Source: Yponomeuta sedellus (taxonomy: Eukaryota > Arthropoda > Insecta > Lepidoptera > Yponomeutidae). Taken from it: a stretch of 64,000 bases of DNA. Each line of letters begins with the position of its first letter. Position 1 is the first letter of the stretch. Below, in pieces: positions 1 through 8,899 of this stretch. The notes under the pieces are model-generated. The model saw nothing but the letters and a program-made list of their open reading frames with translations. It made no database searches and was not told the origin of the DNA. Position numbers and translations under genes: made by a program. The DNA is taken from assembly GCA_934045075.1 (NCBI GenBank), contig OW203726.1:13986037-14050036 (forward strand), read 5' to 3'.

Positions 1-306
1 TATAGTATTACTGTAGGGCACAGTCCTTCTCTTAGAGAGAGAGAGAGCGAGGGAGAGAGAGTTTAGGCTTAATCATCAAGCGTCCCCACCGTGTATTAGC
101 CACTTCAAGTGTTGAGGTATGAGGTACCTCAGACACTCAGGTTTCCTCACGATATTTTTCTTCATTTTGGCGAGTGACATTGCTATTATAACTTCACAAG
201 TGTACATAATTTAGATAACAAAGTCATTGGTACGTGCTCGCACTAGGAATCGAACCTGGTTCTCTCGCTTCCGAGTCCATTGTTCTACCCACTGGGCTAG
301 CCCGCT
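1..306 (-). mobile_element. SINE family S2, near full length
   Basis: Read on the minus strand this is a tRNA-like head near 306 (B-box GGTTCGATTCC, A-box-like TAGCCCAGTGGG), a body, and a tail containing the CTCTCTCTAAGAGAAGG block at the window start. The same order recurs at 44311-44606, and fragments occur throughout the window. The left end is cut by the window edge. tRNA-derived SINE is an inference from the Pol III boxes and copy number. Confidence 0.75.
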
Positions 307-329
307 CTTAAATATAACAAACAATATAT

Positions 330-453
330 AAAATGTTTTCCTTCATATTTGGCGAATGACATTGTTACTATAATTTTGGAAATGTACGTAACTTAGAAAA
401 CGAAGTACATGTTGCGATTTGAACCCACGATCACCCAAACGTGTAGCTGGGCC
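330..453 (-). mobile_element. SINE S2 fragment
   Basis: Carries the S2 body (TTTTCCTTCATATTTGGCGA, then a block ending in ACGTAACTTAGAAAACGAAGT) and a degenerate B-box region. It lies directly next to the copy at 1-306, so the two are adjacent partial insertions or a duplication. Confidence 0.55.
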
Positions 454-499
454 GTTTATTACGTTTTGCCTAATAAATAATCGCGATTACACCCGTTTA

Positions 500-765
500 A
501 TAAATAACCATAATCGTCGTCGTCAGGCTATACTAGTCCACTGCTGGACATAGCCCTCCCCTAAAGAGCGCCACTTTGTGCTATCATAGGGGGTAATGCC
601 CATAATCCCCACGCTGGGCATGCGGGTTGGGGGTCGCAGTTTGTTGGAATTTTACTGCAGGGGGCGCTGCTGCCCACCCCCCGGTTTGTATCCCTTAGTC
701 GCCTTTAACGACACCCGCGGGAAGAATTGGGTTTGTGCTATTCTCTAGGCCGACACCACACAGCA
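500..765 (-). mobile_element. LINE 3' end (RTE-like), two blocks
   Basis: Starts with a (CGT)n-type tail and the block CCACTGCTGGACATAGCC, which also occurs at 31390 and 32825. A second block follows (GGGGTAATGCCCATAATCCC through AGTCGCCTTTAACGACACCC) that resembles LINE 3' UTR sequence common in Lepidoptera. Part of the second block reappears at 26259-26292. Family assignment rests on the coding copy at 30200-30388, which ends in the complement of the first block. Confidence 0.55.
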
Positions 766-789
766 ATAACTATAAAAATAATATTTATT

Positions 790-907
790 TATTTGACTGC
801 CAATCCGCGGTGGGCACGCGTGCTAATTAACCCATACTTTCTCTCTCTCTCCCTCTGAGATAAGTCCTGTGCCCCGCAGAAGGACGTTTATAGGCTACAT
901 AAAAAAA
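790..907 (+). mobile_element. SINE S2 3' part
   Basis: Contains CGCGGTGGGCACGCGTG, a CT-rich block, GTGCCCCGCAGAAGGAC and the tail TATAGGCTACAT followed by eight A. This is the plus-strand 3' end of family S2; the same end occurs at 30815-30890 and 35100-35195. Confidence 0.65.
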
Positions 908-1062
908 ATACTGCCTCGTTGGTCTAGCGGTACACGTCTGATTATCATACTGTAGCTCGTGGGTTTGATTCCCAATAGGTTCGCCGATCATTTATACAAA
1001 AGACCTCAGTCGAGGTGTATTTCCAGGTTTCGTCGCCTGGTTCTTATATATTAACACCTGAA
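908..1062 (+). mobile_element. tRNA-derived SINE (family S5)
   Basis: Head GCCTCGTTGGTCTAGCGGTA fits an A-box, and GGGTTTGATTCCC fits a B-box about 40 nt later. The tRNA-like part is followed by an unrelated body with AGACCTCAGTCGAGGTGTA. Only one copy was noticed in the window. It directly abuts an S2 tail. Confidence 0.5.
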
Positions 1063-1135
1063 CAAGAAATTATGTTTTGTGGAAGTTATTTATTTCCTTT
1101 TGAGCAAATGTTGTACAGTCTCTTTACATTTCTCA

Positions 1136-1275
1136 GAACAGAACGAGACGTGCTGTTCTCTGTGTGCTAGCAGTACTTTATAGATGCCTAAATTTAATAA
1201 TACAGAGAACAGCACTTTCAAGCAACCGAGATTTCACAAAGTAAATACCAAATAAACTGTCGTCTCGTTCTGTTC
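1136..1275. repeat. Compound hairpin A (15 + 13 bp stems, 38-nt loop)
   Basis: Outer stem 1136-1150 pairs perfectly with 1261-1275. Inner stem 1151-1163 pairs perfectly with 1202-1214. The 38-nt loop is 1164-1201, and 1215-1260 is a 46-nt bulge on the right side. The loop begins GTGCTAGCAGTACTTTATAG and is identical to the loop of the next hairpin. Confidence 0.95.
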
Positions 1276-1393
1276 TCCTCCCAGTCTTGGCGTATAAAAT
1301 ATACGAAAGGTGATTGTGCTAGCAGTACTTTATAGATGCCTAAATTTAATAATAATCACCTTTCGTATATTTTATACGCCAAGACTGGGAGGA
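1276..1393. repeat. Hairpin B (40-bp perfect stem, 38-nt loop identical to hairpin A)
   Basis: Arm 1276-1315 is the perfect reverse complement of 1354-1393. Loop 1316-1353 is base-for-base the loop of hairpin A, although the stems are unrelated. Hairpin B starts at the base after hairpin A ends. No function is assigned; see findings. Confidence 0.95.
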
Positions 1394-1931
1394 GATATAA
1401 ATATTTCGTCGCTTTATCAATAAAGACCACAATAAACGCATCAATTGCTATGTTGTTTGTGTTATCTGATGATGTAATTATTAGAAAAGTCCGATGAACA
1501 TGCTGAAAAGCAATTTATTCGGTCGAAATAACATCAAATGATCACGAGAGTTTTGCGTAAATTAGGTATTGATACGCAATAAGCACTCAGTTGTGCTAAA
1601 TTCCAGCTCTGCTCTTATTCAAGAGTATAGAACGCCAACCTACTGTTACATAATAATATTACAGTCGTCGGCACATTGAGCTTTACATGACGTGCTCGCT
1701 ACTCAGTTGCGTTACAAGCTACTTTGCGACAAAAATATGAAGGTTGCTGCCGAGAGTCCGCGTCGAGTTTTCGATAATTTTACGCAAATTGCAAAAGTTT
1801 TTTGATTTCTCATCGCTTCACCTCCGTAGCGGTAAAATAAAAAAATCATCGCGATCCGATACTTGAAATTCCTTCACGATTTTTTGCCTTCATGACTTCA
1901 AATAATAAGGTTTGTTATAAATAATAAGGTA
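1394..1931. other. Intergenic or intronic, nothing recognised
   Basis: AT-rich sequence with no convincing open frame, splice pair or repeat that I can place. Confidence 0.5.
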
Positions 1932-2060
1932 GAGGCCTTATGGGCGGGCGGCTTGATTCGCCACCCCGTGGTGGAGTATGGCCTAACCTTCCTGCAATGC
2001 AGGAAAATACCCTTGCCCTAGCAGTGGGGACATACAAGGGTTGATATCGAATAGGGTTTG
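1932..2060 (-). mobile_element. Dispersed repeat D fragment
   Basis: Contains CACCCCGTGGTGGAGTATGG, CCTTCCTGCAATGCAGGA, GTGGGGACATACAAGGG and TTGATATCGA. This is the minus orientation of a repeat also seen at 5005-5365, 8380-8690, 12030-12130, 17396-17580, 22640-22810, 27968-28215 and 56040-56890. It has no clear coding capacity; family unknown. Confidence 0.6.
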
Positions 2061-3039
2061 TTGATTTTTTCTGTTCCAAACTAGAATAGCGTGTTAACCC
2101 TTTATTTATACTGTGATTTAACTAAACAAATGTGCGAACGTTCTATAGTACCTACTCGTAGGTGTAGAAATATAGGTAGGTACCCATATACGTACAAGTA
2201 TCTAACGTAACAGTGAAACGAATTGGTGACTAAGTTTCAGTAAAACAAAACAATAGCAGCTTAAAATTAATTATAAGCTAAAATTAGTAACTAATCTTTT
2301 ATTCCGCTTGTGTTCCTGAGGAGGATAGCAATTAAGAATGATTAAATCGTGCTCGGAGACGCTCGACGGTCACAGAATAAGAAATACTCAACATCTCAGT
2401 TAGGAAAATATTATACAGGAAAATATTATACAGGAAACCTTCCTGAGACTAAACTTAAAGAAGATAAAAAGTGCTTCATACTTTTTCGTTTTCTTAAAGT
2501 AATTTTTATTTCGACGCTTAATGATGTTGATATTTTTCTTTCTTCAACGTTTAATTAAATAATATTACATACAAAAGACCTCTTCAGCGCAACAAATAAA
2601 AAAAGTCGTTTTGGGAAATGTCATTGCAGCACTTGTCTCTGCCTATAGCAAAGCAAAAATGGTAAAATATTATGTTTTTATCTTAAAATTTAAGTTATTT
2701 AAGATTTTATACTAAGAATATGACAGTTTATCTTCCTAATTTTTTTCCGTGACGTCATAAATCCAATGCGTCTTTGAAACCTCATTTGTCAAAATCTGTC
2801 CAACGGTTGGGTCTCTGTGTGGTCATACAAAAACATAGACACATTCATGCATACATAGGCGCGAAAAACCGCTTATACATAGGCGCGAAAAACCTCTCTT
2901 CTAATTCCTAAGATACCGCTTACCTTGGTACGAGTCTGAATACTCTGTAGATATGTAAGAAAACTATATTCACTTATTGAAACTTGTATGCATTGTTTTT
3001 ACTGTCAGGCAACAAAAGCAAAAGGAGAGAGGAATGCGT
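2061..3039. other. No gene; common insect repeat tail and short duplication
   Basis: 2345-2560 holds a short chance open frame with no recognisable domain. 2720-2860 resembles a widespread motif (AAATCTGTCCAACGGTTGGG then ACAAAAACATAGACACATTC). Around 2855-2895 TACATAGGCGCGAAAAACC is present twice in tandem. Nothing else stands out. Confidence 0.45.
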
Positions 3040-3054
3040 GTTAGAATAGATTAA

Positions 3055-3180
3055 TACTCTTTATTGCACACCATACATTTTGAGAGTAGATGACAAACTT
3101 AAATAGCTAAGTTACATAGTGTACAATTGGCGGCCTTATCGCTAACCGCGATCTCTTGTAGACAACCTTAGGATGGATAG
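3055..3180 (-). mobile_element. LINE 3' UTR fragment (family L)
   Basis: Reads TTTATTGCACACC, then CAATTGGCGGCCTTATCGC and GATCTCTTGTAGACAACCTT. Related copies occur at 21175-21285 and 29225-29332 (same strand) and at 30566-30700 (opposite strand, with a tetranucleotide tail). The pattern matches the conserved 3' end of a non-LTR element. Confidence 0.6.
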
Positions 3181-3257
3181 GACTGAAAGATGAAGAAAGT
3201 AGCTAGGGGTACATAAATTATATAAGTATAAAACATAAACAAAATGACTTAATGAAA

Positions 3258-3384
3258 TCCTCTGGCACGGATAGCCAGAGGTCGCGGGTTCGAATCCCGG
3301 CATGAGTGGAATTTTTAGCCTCTAAATAGGTTCTTAAAATTGTCCTTAGCACGCGGGTTAGTGCATTAAAAAAAAGAATATAAA
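3258..3384 (+). mobile_element. SINE S1, 5'-truncated, just upstream of a coding exon
   Basis: Begins inside the anticodon arm (CTCTGGCACGGATAGCCAGAG), keeps the B-box GGTTCGAATCCC, and runs through GCCTCTAAATAGG and GTTAGTGCATTAAAA. It ends about 45 bp before the acceptor of the exon at 3429, so it forms most of the intron sequence next to the branch-point region. Confidence 0.75.
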
Positions 3385-3428
3385 AATGACTTACATTAGT
3401 AAAAATACTTGAACGTGTTATGTTCCAG

Positions 3429-3861
3429 TGGCCCCGGAGCCTGTAGTGAGCTCGCCGCGGCCGCTCGGGCAGCAGTCCCCGCTGCCCGGCATCGAGGAGG
3501 AAGACGACTCGGACTGGCCGCTAGAGGACGCCACCGACGCCACCCTCACACCCTCCTACAAGTCCACGAAAAGCTCCACGGACACCGTCTACACGTCCTC
3601 CAGGAGTTCTGGCAAGAAGTACAGTTTCGGCAGTCCGTCATCGGTGAAGATATGCGTGTCGTCGGCCGCGCGCAAGTACACTAAGTCGCGCAAACGTGGC
3701 TCGGGCGCGTGCAGCGCGTCGCCGACGGAGGCTGCGGGCGACGAGCCGCCGGCGCAGCCGCTGCTGCCCAGGATGCAGGCCGAGCAGGGCAGCATCGGCG
3801 AGCTGCAGAAGTATCATGGTCGGTACCTCAAGAGCCGACGGCACACCCTCGCTAATGTTCG
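3429..3861 (+). CDS. Internal coding exon; possible salt-inducible-kinase-like (SIK) regulatory tail
   Basis: A 433-nt open exon, strikingly GC-rich in AT-rich surroundings. It is bounded by acceptor TTATGTTCCAG (ending 3428) and donor CG|GTGAGT (GT at 3862-3863). It begins with the last two bases of a codon and ends with the first two, so it is internal and cannot be translated alone. The roughly 144-residue product is Ser/Thr-rich: an acidic patch (IEEEDDSDW), a run of Ser/Thr/Lys/Tyr, a basic patch (RKYTKSRKR), an Ala/Pro-rich linker, and a C-terminal KYHGRYLKSRRHTLANV. RRHT fits the R-R-x-S/T pattern of PKA and 14-3-3 sites, and from memory the SIK2/SIK3 tails carry a similar RYLxxRRHT stretch. 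That match is the only basis for the SIK suggestion. No kinase domain or flanking exon of this gene was found, so the gene probably extends beyond this window or across large introns. Confidence 0.7.
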
Positions 3862-5000
3862 GTGAGTCTCCACTTTGTGTCTACATCGTCGTGACGCTAG
3901 GCACAGTATGTAAATTCCAAGTAAAAACTCGACAGGATTCCGTCTCCATCACCACACCTTCGTTGAAAGTCATTGACCTAAAAAGAAGCTCCTGTCCAAG
4001 AAATGTCTAAAGTTCCTAAAATTATTAGCCCACACACTGATTGAATTTAATCCACTGGCCGCTGCAAACACATTTTCATTCTACATAAATAGATATCCTT
4101 GTTAACAAATCCACTGATTCACCGATAAATCCAGGATGTAAAGTTAATTTAACGGTAGATCTCTCGTTAAGAGACCCCAACGCCAGATCTACCCATAGAC
4201 CATCAGCTTATAGCCAAACAAGTCAAAACAGTCAAAACAGTCAAACAAGTCCGATGGCCGAAAGCAAGGGCCGACGGCAGATTCAAAGGAGAAAAAAAAG
4301 TGTCAACAGAATTGCTAGCAATAAAAAAATTGTGGATGAAAAATCCCGTTACCCGGGATGTCACACGGTGGCCTTTTTTCCATCGTAGTTTTCTTTTCAA
4401 AAAGTAGAACAAACCTTGACTGTACCCTATCCTAAAAAATAATGACTATTAAAATCTGACTAGTCTGTAAAAAAGTTATCCGTGGATATAAAATTCATGG
4501 TTTACATAAAAAAACCAACCTCGTCCTTATCATCGATTAACAACGACAACACCTAAAGAAGTCTCAAGGCGGACTCATTGACGTATCTCTTACAATATCG
4601 TATCACGTCAATAAACTTTTACATAAGTTTTGGTGTATAGTGGCATACCACATGGTCGCCAGTGTATCAACATTTATATTAGTGTATACTCCATACTTTC
4701 TTACAAAACGAGTTCTTAAGCAGACAAGGTTGAAAGAGATAAATTGAACGAATTTAACTCTTCGCGTGATAGTGCGATGGAGCATGAGATGCTCTAACAT
4801 AATTATTATAACAATGTATCTATCTACTTATTTCTATTGAGTGCCAAGTCTCATTATACTAAATAACGCAACATTAAAGCCTCACAATCTGCACATAATA
4901 ATTAGCAGTTATCTCGTTGAAGTAAGAAGTTATCTTCTAATTATATTATACTATCTGAGTTGGCAAACGTTGTTTTGCCATATTAATTACCACCTACCAT
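3862..5000. other. Probable intron downstream of the 3429-3861 exon
   Basis: Begins with donor GTGAGT. AT-rich; no second exon recognised. Short open frames at 3890-4010, 4200-4410 and 4600-4800 show no domain and no splice context. Confidence 0.5.
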
Positions 5001-5004
5001 CTAT

Positions 5005-5365
5005 TCATTCATCATGAACCCATTATGTTCTCACCGAGGGGAACGGGTCTCTTCCCTGTGAAAGGTATAGGCCATACTCCACCACGTAGGCCAAGTCCGG
5101 ATTGGTGGAAGCTTGCAAAACTAGTAGCTGGTCTTACTGTCAGAAGTTTTCAACCCGCCCTAAGGCGTCTGACTTGGCTTAACGTCTGCTATCTATCGAC
5201 GGCAGCTGGCACCAAATGCTTAAGGTGCCTTGCGAAGCACTAAACCGATCGGAAAAATGCTACTAACTTTAGTCATGAACGGTCACCCATCCATGCACTG
5301 AACGCCTCCTATGTTGCTTAACCTTCGTGATCGTTTAAGATCACTCCGGCAGCTGGCACTACGAG
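5005..5365 (+). mobile_element. Dispersed repeat D, long copy
   Basis: Starts at CATCATGAACCCATTATG, passes GGCCATACTCCACCACG, GGCCAAGTCCGGATTGGTGG, and a 3' block with GTGCCTTGCGAAGCAC and GGAAAAATGC. It ends near GATCACTCCGGCAG. The order matches the copies at 8380-8690 and 56040-56890, giving a full unit of roughly 320 bp. Confidence 0.65.
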
Positions 5366-5766
5366 CGATTCAATTCAAAACCTACCAAATATACACAAAA
5401 ATACATAAATATAAATATAGAAGCCGCTTCGATGAAGTTCGATAACAAGCACGAGATTTTTATGTATTAGATTATGGTCTTGGTTTGCGTACAACTATTG
5501 ACTACTAAGATAGAGGTAGTTATGGTTTAGTATCCGTCACCGCCTTAATTTATAATGGGACAGGCCTCACAGATAGTAAGTACTCATGCCTACATTTCAA
5601 GCACTGAAGCGTAAGATCATCTCACGATATCTTCTTTCACCATTAGTGAATGGTATTGTTAGCATAAATGTAACTAAGGCTGGCGTGCGCTAAAGCGTTG
5701 AAATATTAATCTGCTTATCAATGGGTAAGGTATATACAGTAAATGAGGCCAGAAACGTCTTGCACT

Positions 5767-8069
5767 CTGAGATGGGTAGTGGATTATAACCCAGTAGTTA
5801 TAAACCAGTTTTAATCCGGGTTATAACGTTATCGACCAGTTTTATCCCATTAACTACTTTTTTGGTGGATCAAAATGAAAGACAGGAGCGATACTATTTT
5901 ACAAGAATAAATTACAACTAAACAAATAGGCTTTGCGTAATCAGGAGTTTCGCTTGACATTATAGTGCCATAGTGATTAATTTTTGCACCACTGAAGAAT
6001 ATTTAAGTTTTAATCAACTGCATACACTTTCAAAATACTATGTTTTCTATGAATAAAAGTAGGTACGTATGCAACTAGTATATCGAGAGATCATTAATTT
6101 AACGGTACAACGCCAGTAGCCAATCTGCGCTTACGTTAGATAAAAATGATATAGAAAATCCCATATAGTCATAAAATAATAGCGCAATACAGTGGCGAGT
6201 GCATTTTATATTAGGACGTTATGCTAGGACCTTTGTCATATAGTTAATTAGTCGACATCTCAATTATATTAATTTTAAGCAAAAGTTTGTGTATGTTTTT
6301 TTATTGCACAATTACTTAGTGGTGGTATTATTGCCCTATGTCTTTGGAATGTCAGCACCAGTCTTACGAAATTAACGATTAGGATAATTTAAAAAATATC
6401 GATAAACATATTCAATTGCATATGGTGTTGTTTAAAATAAGTGTCCTCAATAATACTAGATTTACAAATACAATCTGTTTTATTTCTAAAATATTTTTTT
6501 TTATACAGGGCTACTGGGAAAGTCGTACTGAATATTAAAGGACATTATTATTCAGGTCATTTCTGATGGATTTCATTCTATAATGTGGTATCCCAAGTCT
6601 AACCGTTATGGAGATATTGAGTTTTAAAGATTTTTTTAAAGTATCTTTTATTTTTCAGACTTTTCTATCGATTTTTTCCGAATAAGAGCTCTTGAGGTTC
6701 ATTTTTCGATGTATCTAGTTAGACGAGATGACAATTGATAAAAATAAATAACAAAAACTGATATTACCATTAATAGATTGAAAAGACTGCTCTACAACGG
6801 TTAGCGTTAAATAAAAATTACGAAGTATTTTTTAGCTTTAAAAAGTTAAAGAAAAACAACGTACTAAACTTAATCTGCAAATAATTTTAAAAACTTTACG
6901 TCTTTTTAGCTATTCAAAAAAGTATAACATCTACTAAGTTTGTTAATAAAATCTTAAAATAGTGGTGTTTTAACAGCCCCAAGCGGTAGTACAACATAGC
7001 GGAACTTTGATGCAATAGAGACCGACTTACTACCTGGCACGTTTAAACAATGGAAAAAAGATTGTTAGACATCTCGTCTAACTAGATACATCGAAACTCA
7101 AGCGCTCTAATGCGAAAAAAAACGATAGAAAAAAAAAATAAGCCCGAAAAATAAAGGATACTTTAAAATTTTTTAAAGCACTATATCTCCATAACGGTTA
7201 GACTTGGCATACCACATTACAGAATGAAATCCATCAGAAATTACCTGAATAATAACATCCTTTAATATTCAGTACGACTTTCCCTGTAGCACTGTATATT
7301 TGTTTTACTCGTACTATGTACATACACAATATTTTACATAAAAAAATACATGCGCAAGTAGGTGTTTTTGACACCACATTAATCAGATTCACTGTCGATG
7401 CTAGGTTCAAAACCTCGTTCGCAATTGAAAAATTCAAAATTTTGTAAGACTGAAGTTGATGGTTCTGGGCTAACCGTTCTATAAAAAAACACGAAACAAT
7501 AAATATTATACCAAAAAAACGCTCGTGCGCACTCTAAGCAACAAAGTACACAAAGCACTGGAGTGAGTGCTATGCCGTACGCATTGTGCACGGCGGCGCA
7601 AGTGCGAGCGAGATCGACGATAGCTCACGCCCGGGGATTTCCGGCGCAAAGGATCATAAAAATGTTAAAATGTGCTTAGGTACTTAGGACCACTTGCAGA
7701 TCTCGCAAACTAGAGTTTAAGTCGAGCATTTGACACAATAGTGCATGGACGAACTGTCATAATCTCAACTCCATTTAGGACACTGGCCCTTAGTACTGTG
7801 CGAGCGCAAGAGATAAAAACTAAACATCGAAGTGAAATCCCAAAGTAATATTGTATGTATGGAGAATTTACTGTATATTTTTGCGTGCATAATTTCATAA
7901 CGATACATGCAGCTTACAACTACAACGCCTTGCACATTATTCGTCGTATTCCGTATTACTATTGAACGAAATCATTATGAACCGCGATAATGGGTTATAA
8001 CGGGTGCATAACTGGGTCAAAACTGGATTATAACCAGTGGTTTATAACCTGGGCCATTACCCATCTCTA
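5767..8069. mobile_element. hAT-like DNA transposon (about 2.3 kb) with 8-bp TSD
   Basis: The ends are inverted repeats: left CTGAGATGGGTAGTGG, right (reversed) TAGAGATGGGTAATGG, each followed by subterminal TTATAAACCA(G/C)T(G/T) blocks. The flanking 8 bp are identical: CTTGCACT at 5759-5766 and 8070-8077. An 8-bp TSD and AGAGATGGGTA-type ends are typical of the hAT superfamily. No intact transposase is visible. A minus-strand open stretch at 7379-7480 (SPEPSTSVLQNFEFF) may be a remnant but has no identified domain. A second element sits inside at 6502-7298, so this is a host copy later invaded. Confidence 0.85.
6502..7298. mobile_element. Mariner/Tc1-like non-autonomous element with about 230-bp TIRs
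   Basis: The left end TATACAGGGCTACTGGGAAA and the right end (reversed) TATACAGTGCTACAGGGAAA are inverted copies. Similarity continues for about 230 bp (ACTGAATATTAAAGGA, TCCATCAGAAAT, ACCGTTATGGAGATAT-like blocks). The ends start in TATA, compatible with a TA target duplication. The middle (about 6740-7070) has no transposase frame. It lies wholly inside the hAT-like element at 5767-8069. Confidence 0.8.
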
Positions 8070-8204
8070 CTTGCACTATGATTTTTGTAGAGCTATCTAT
8101 AGACAAATTGTATTATTGCCAACCCTGTCAATTGGATATTTATCTGTTTTTTCCAAGATAAATATTTATCTATATACTTACTTTGCTTTCCACTGCTTTG
8201 GCGC

Positions 8205-8335
8205 AAATTATCCTTAGAACACAAAGTCATTGGTACATTGGTATTGGGTTCCAAGTTCGAACTCACAACCTTTTGAATGTGAGGCAAGCGATCTACTACT
8301 AATCGCGCTCCCACCTAGACGAATGGGTGTACCTC
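8205..8335 (-). mobile_element. SINE S2 fragment
   Basis: Contains ACAAAGTCATTGGTACATTG and a degenerate tRNA-like head with CTACTAATCGCGCTCCCACC, as in the S2 copies at 1-306 and 49350-49585. Confidence 0.5.
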
Positions 8336-8379
8336 AATGTCCTTCGTGATTTCCTTGCCTGGTTACTATAGCATCGATA

Positions 8380-8695
8380 ACAGCCCTTGTGTGTCCCCAC
8401 TGCGGATAACGGGTGTATTCCTGCATTGCAAAAAGACTAGGCCATACTCCACCATGGGGGCTAAAGCCGGGTTGGTAGAGGCTGTAAGACAGTGGCGGGC
8501 CTTGCTGTCAGAAGTCAGAAAGCCGTCCATAACACCAACGGCTTAACGTGCCTTACAAAGCATGGAAGCGCTCGGAAAAATGTCACTCGAGCGGTAGTCA
8601 CGGGACGGTCACCCAGCCTGCACCTGACCGCGCCTGTTGTGCTTAACTCGAGTGATTGATTCCAATCACTCCGTTCGAGTAGGCCACGAGCGCTT
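8380..8695 (+). mobile_element. Dispersed repeat D, near complete
   Basis: Contains CCTTGTGTGTCCCCACTG, GGCCATACTCCACCATGGGG, GCTTAACGTGCCTTACAAAG and GGTCACCCAGCCTGCACCTG, the full order of repeat D. Open frames on both strands here follow the repeat and are not genes. Confidence 0.65.
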
Positions 8696-8779
8696 CTACC
8701 ATAGCATATATGTATTATTATAAAATTCTCTACTTTGCGACAAAGACAAGCCAATCAATAAATCTGCCCGTACTCGTTC

Positions 8780-8885
8780 ACAGTTGGACATAAGCCTCCC
8801 CCAAGTCACGCCAGTTCCTTTGTCCTCGGCCATCATCATCCCGCCGCTGCCAGCAATCTGGCTCGGACAAAGACAAGGAAAAGTG
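8780..8885 (-). mobile_element. LINE 3'-end-like fragment
   Basis: TTGGACATAAGCCTCCCCCA, then CATCATCATCCCGCCGCTGC. This resembles the CTGCTGGACATAGCC repeat at 31390 but belongs to a diverged or different subfamily. Confidence 0.4.
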
Positions 8886-8899
8886 ATTGTCTCTATGTA

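Noticed and set aside
3409..3684. Alternative ATG-started frame across the 3429 exon
   Set aside because: It runs through the splice acceptor and gives an Arg/Ala/His-rich out-of-frame peptide.
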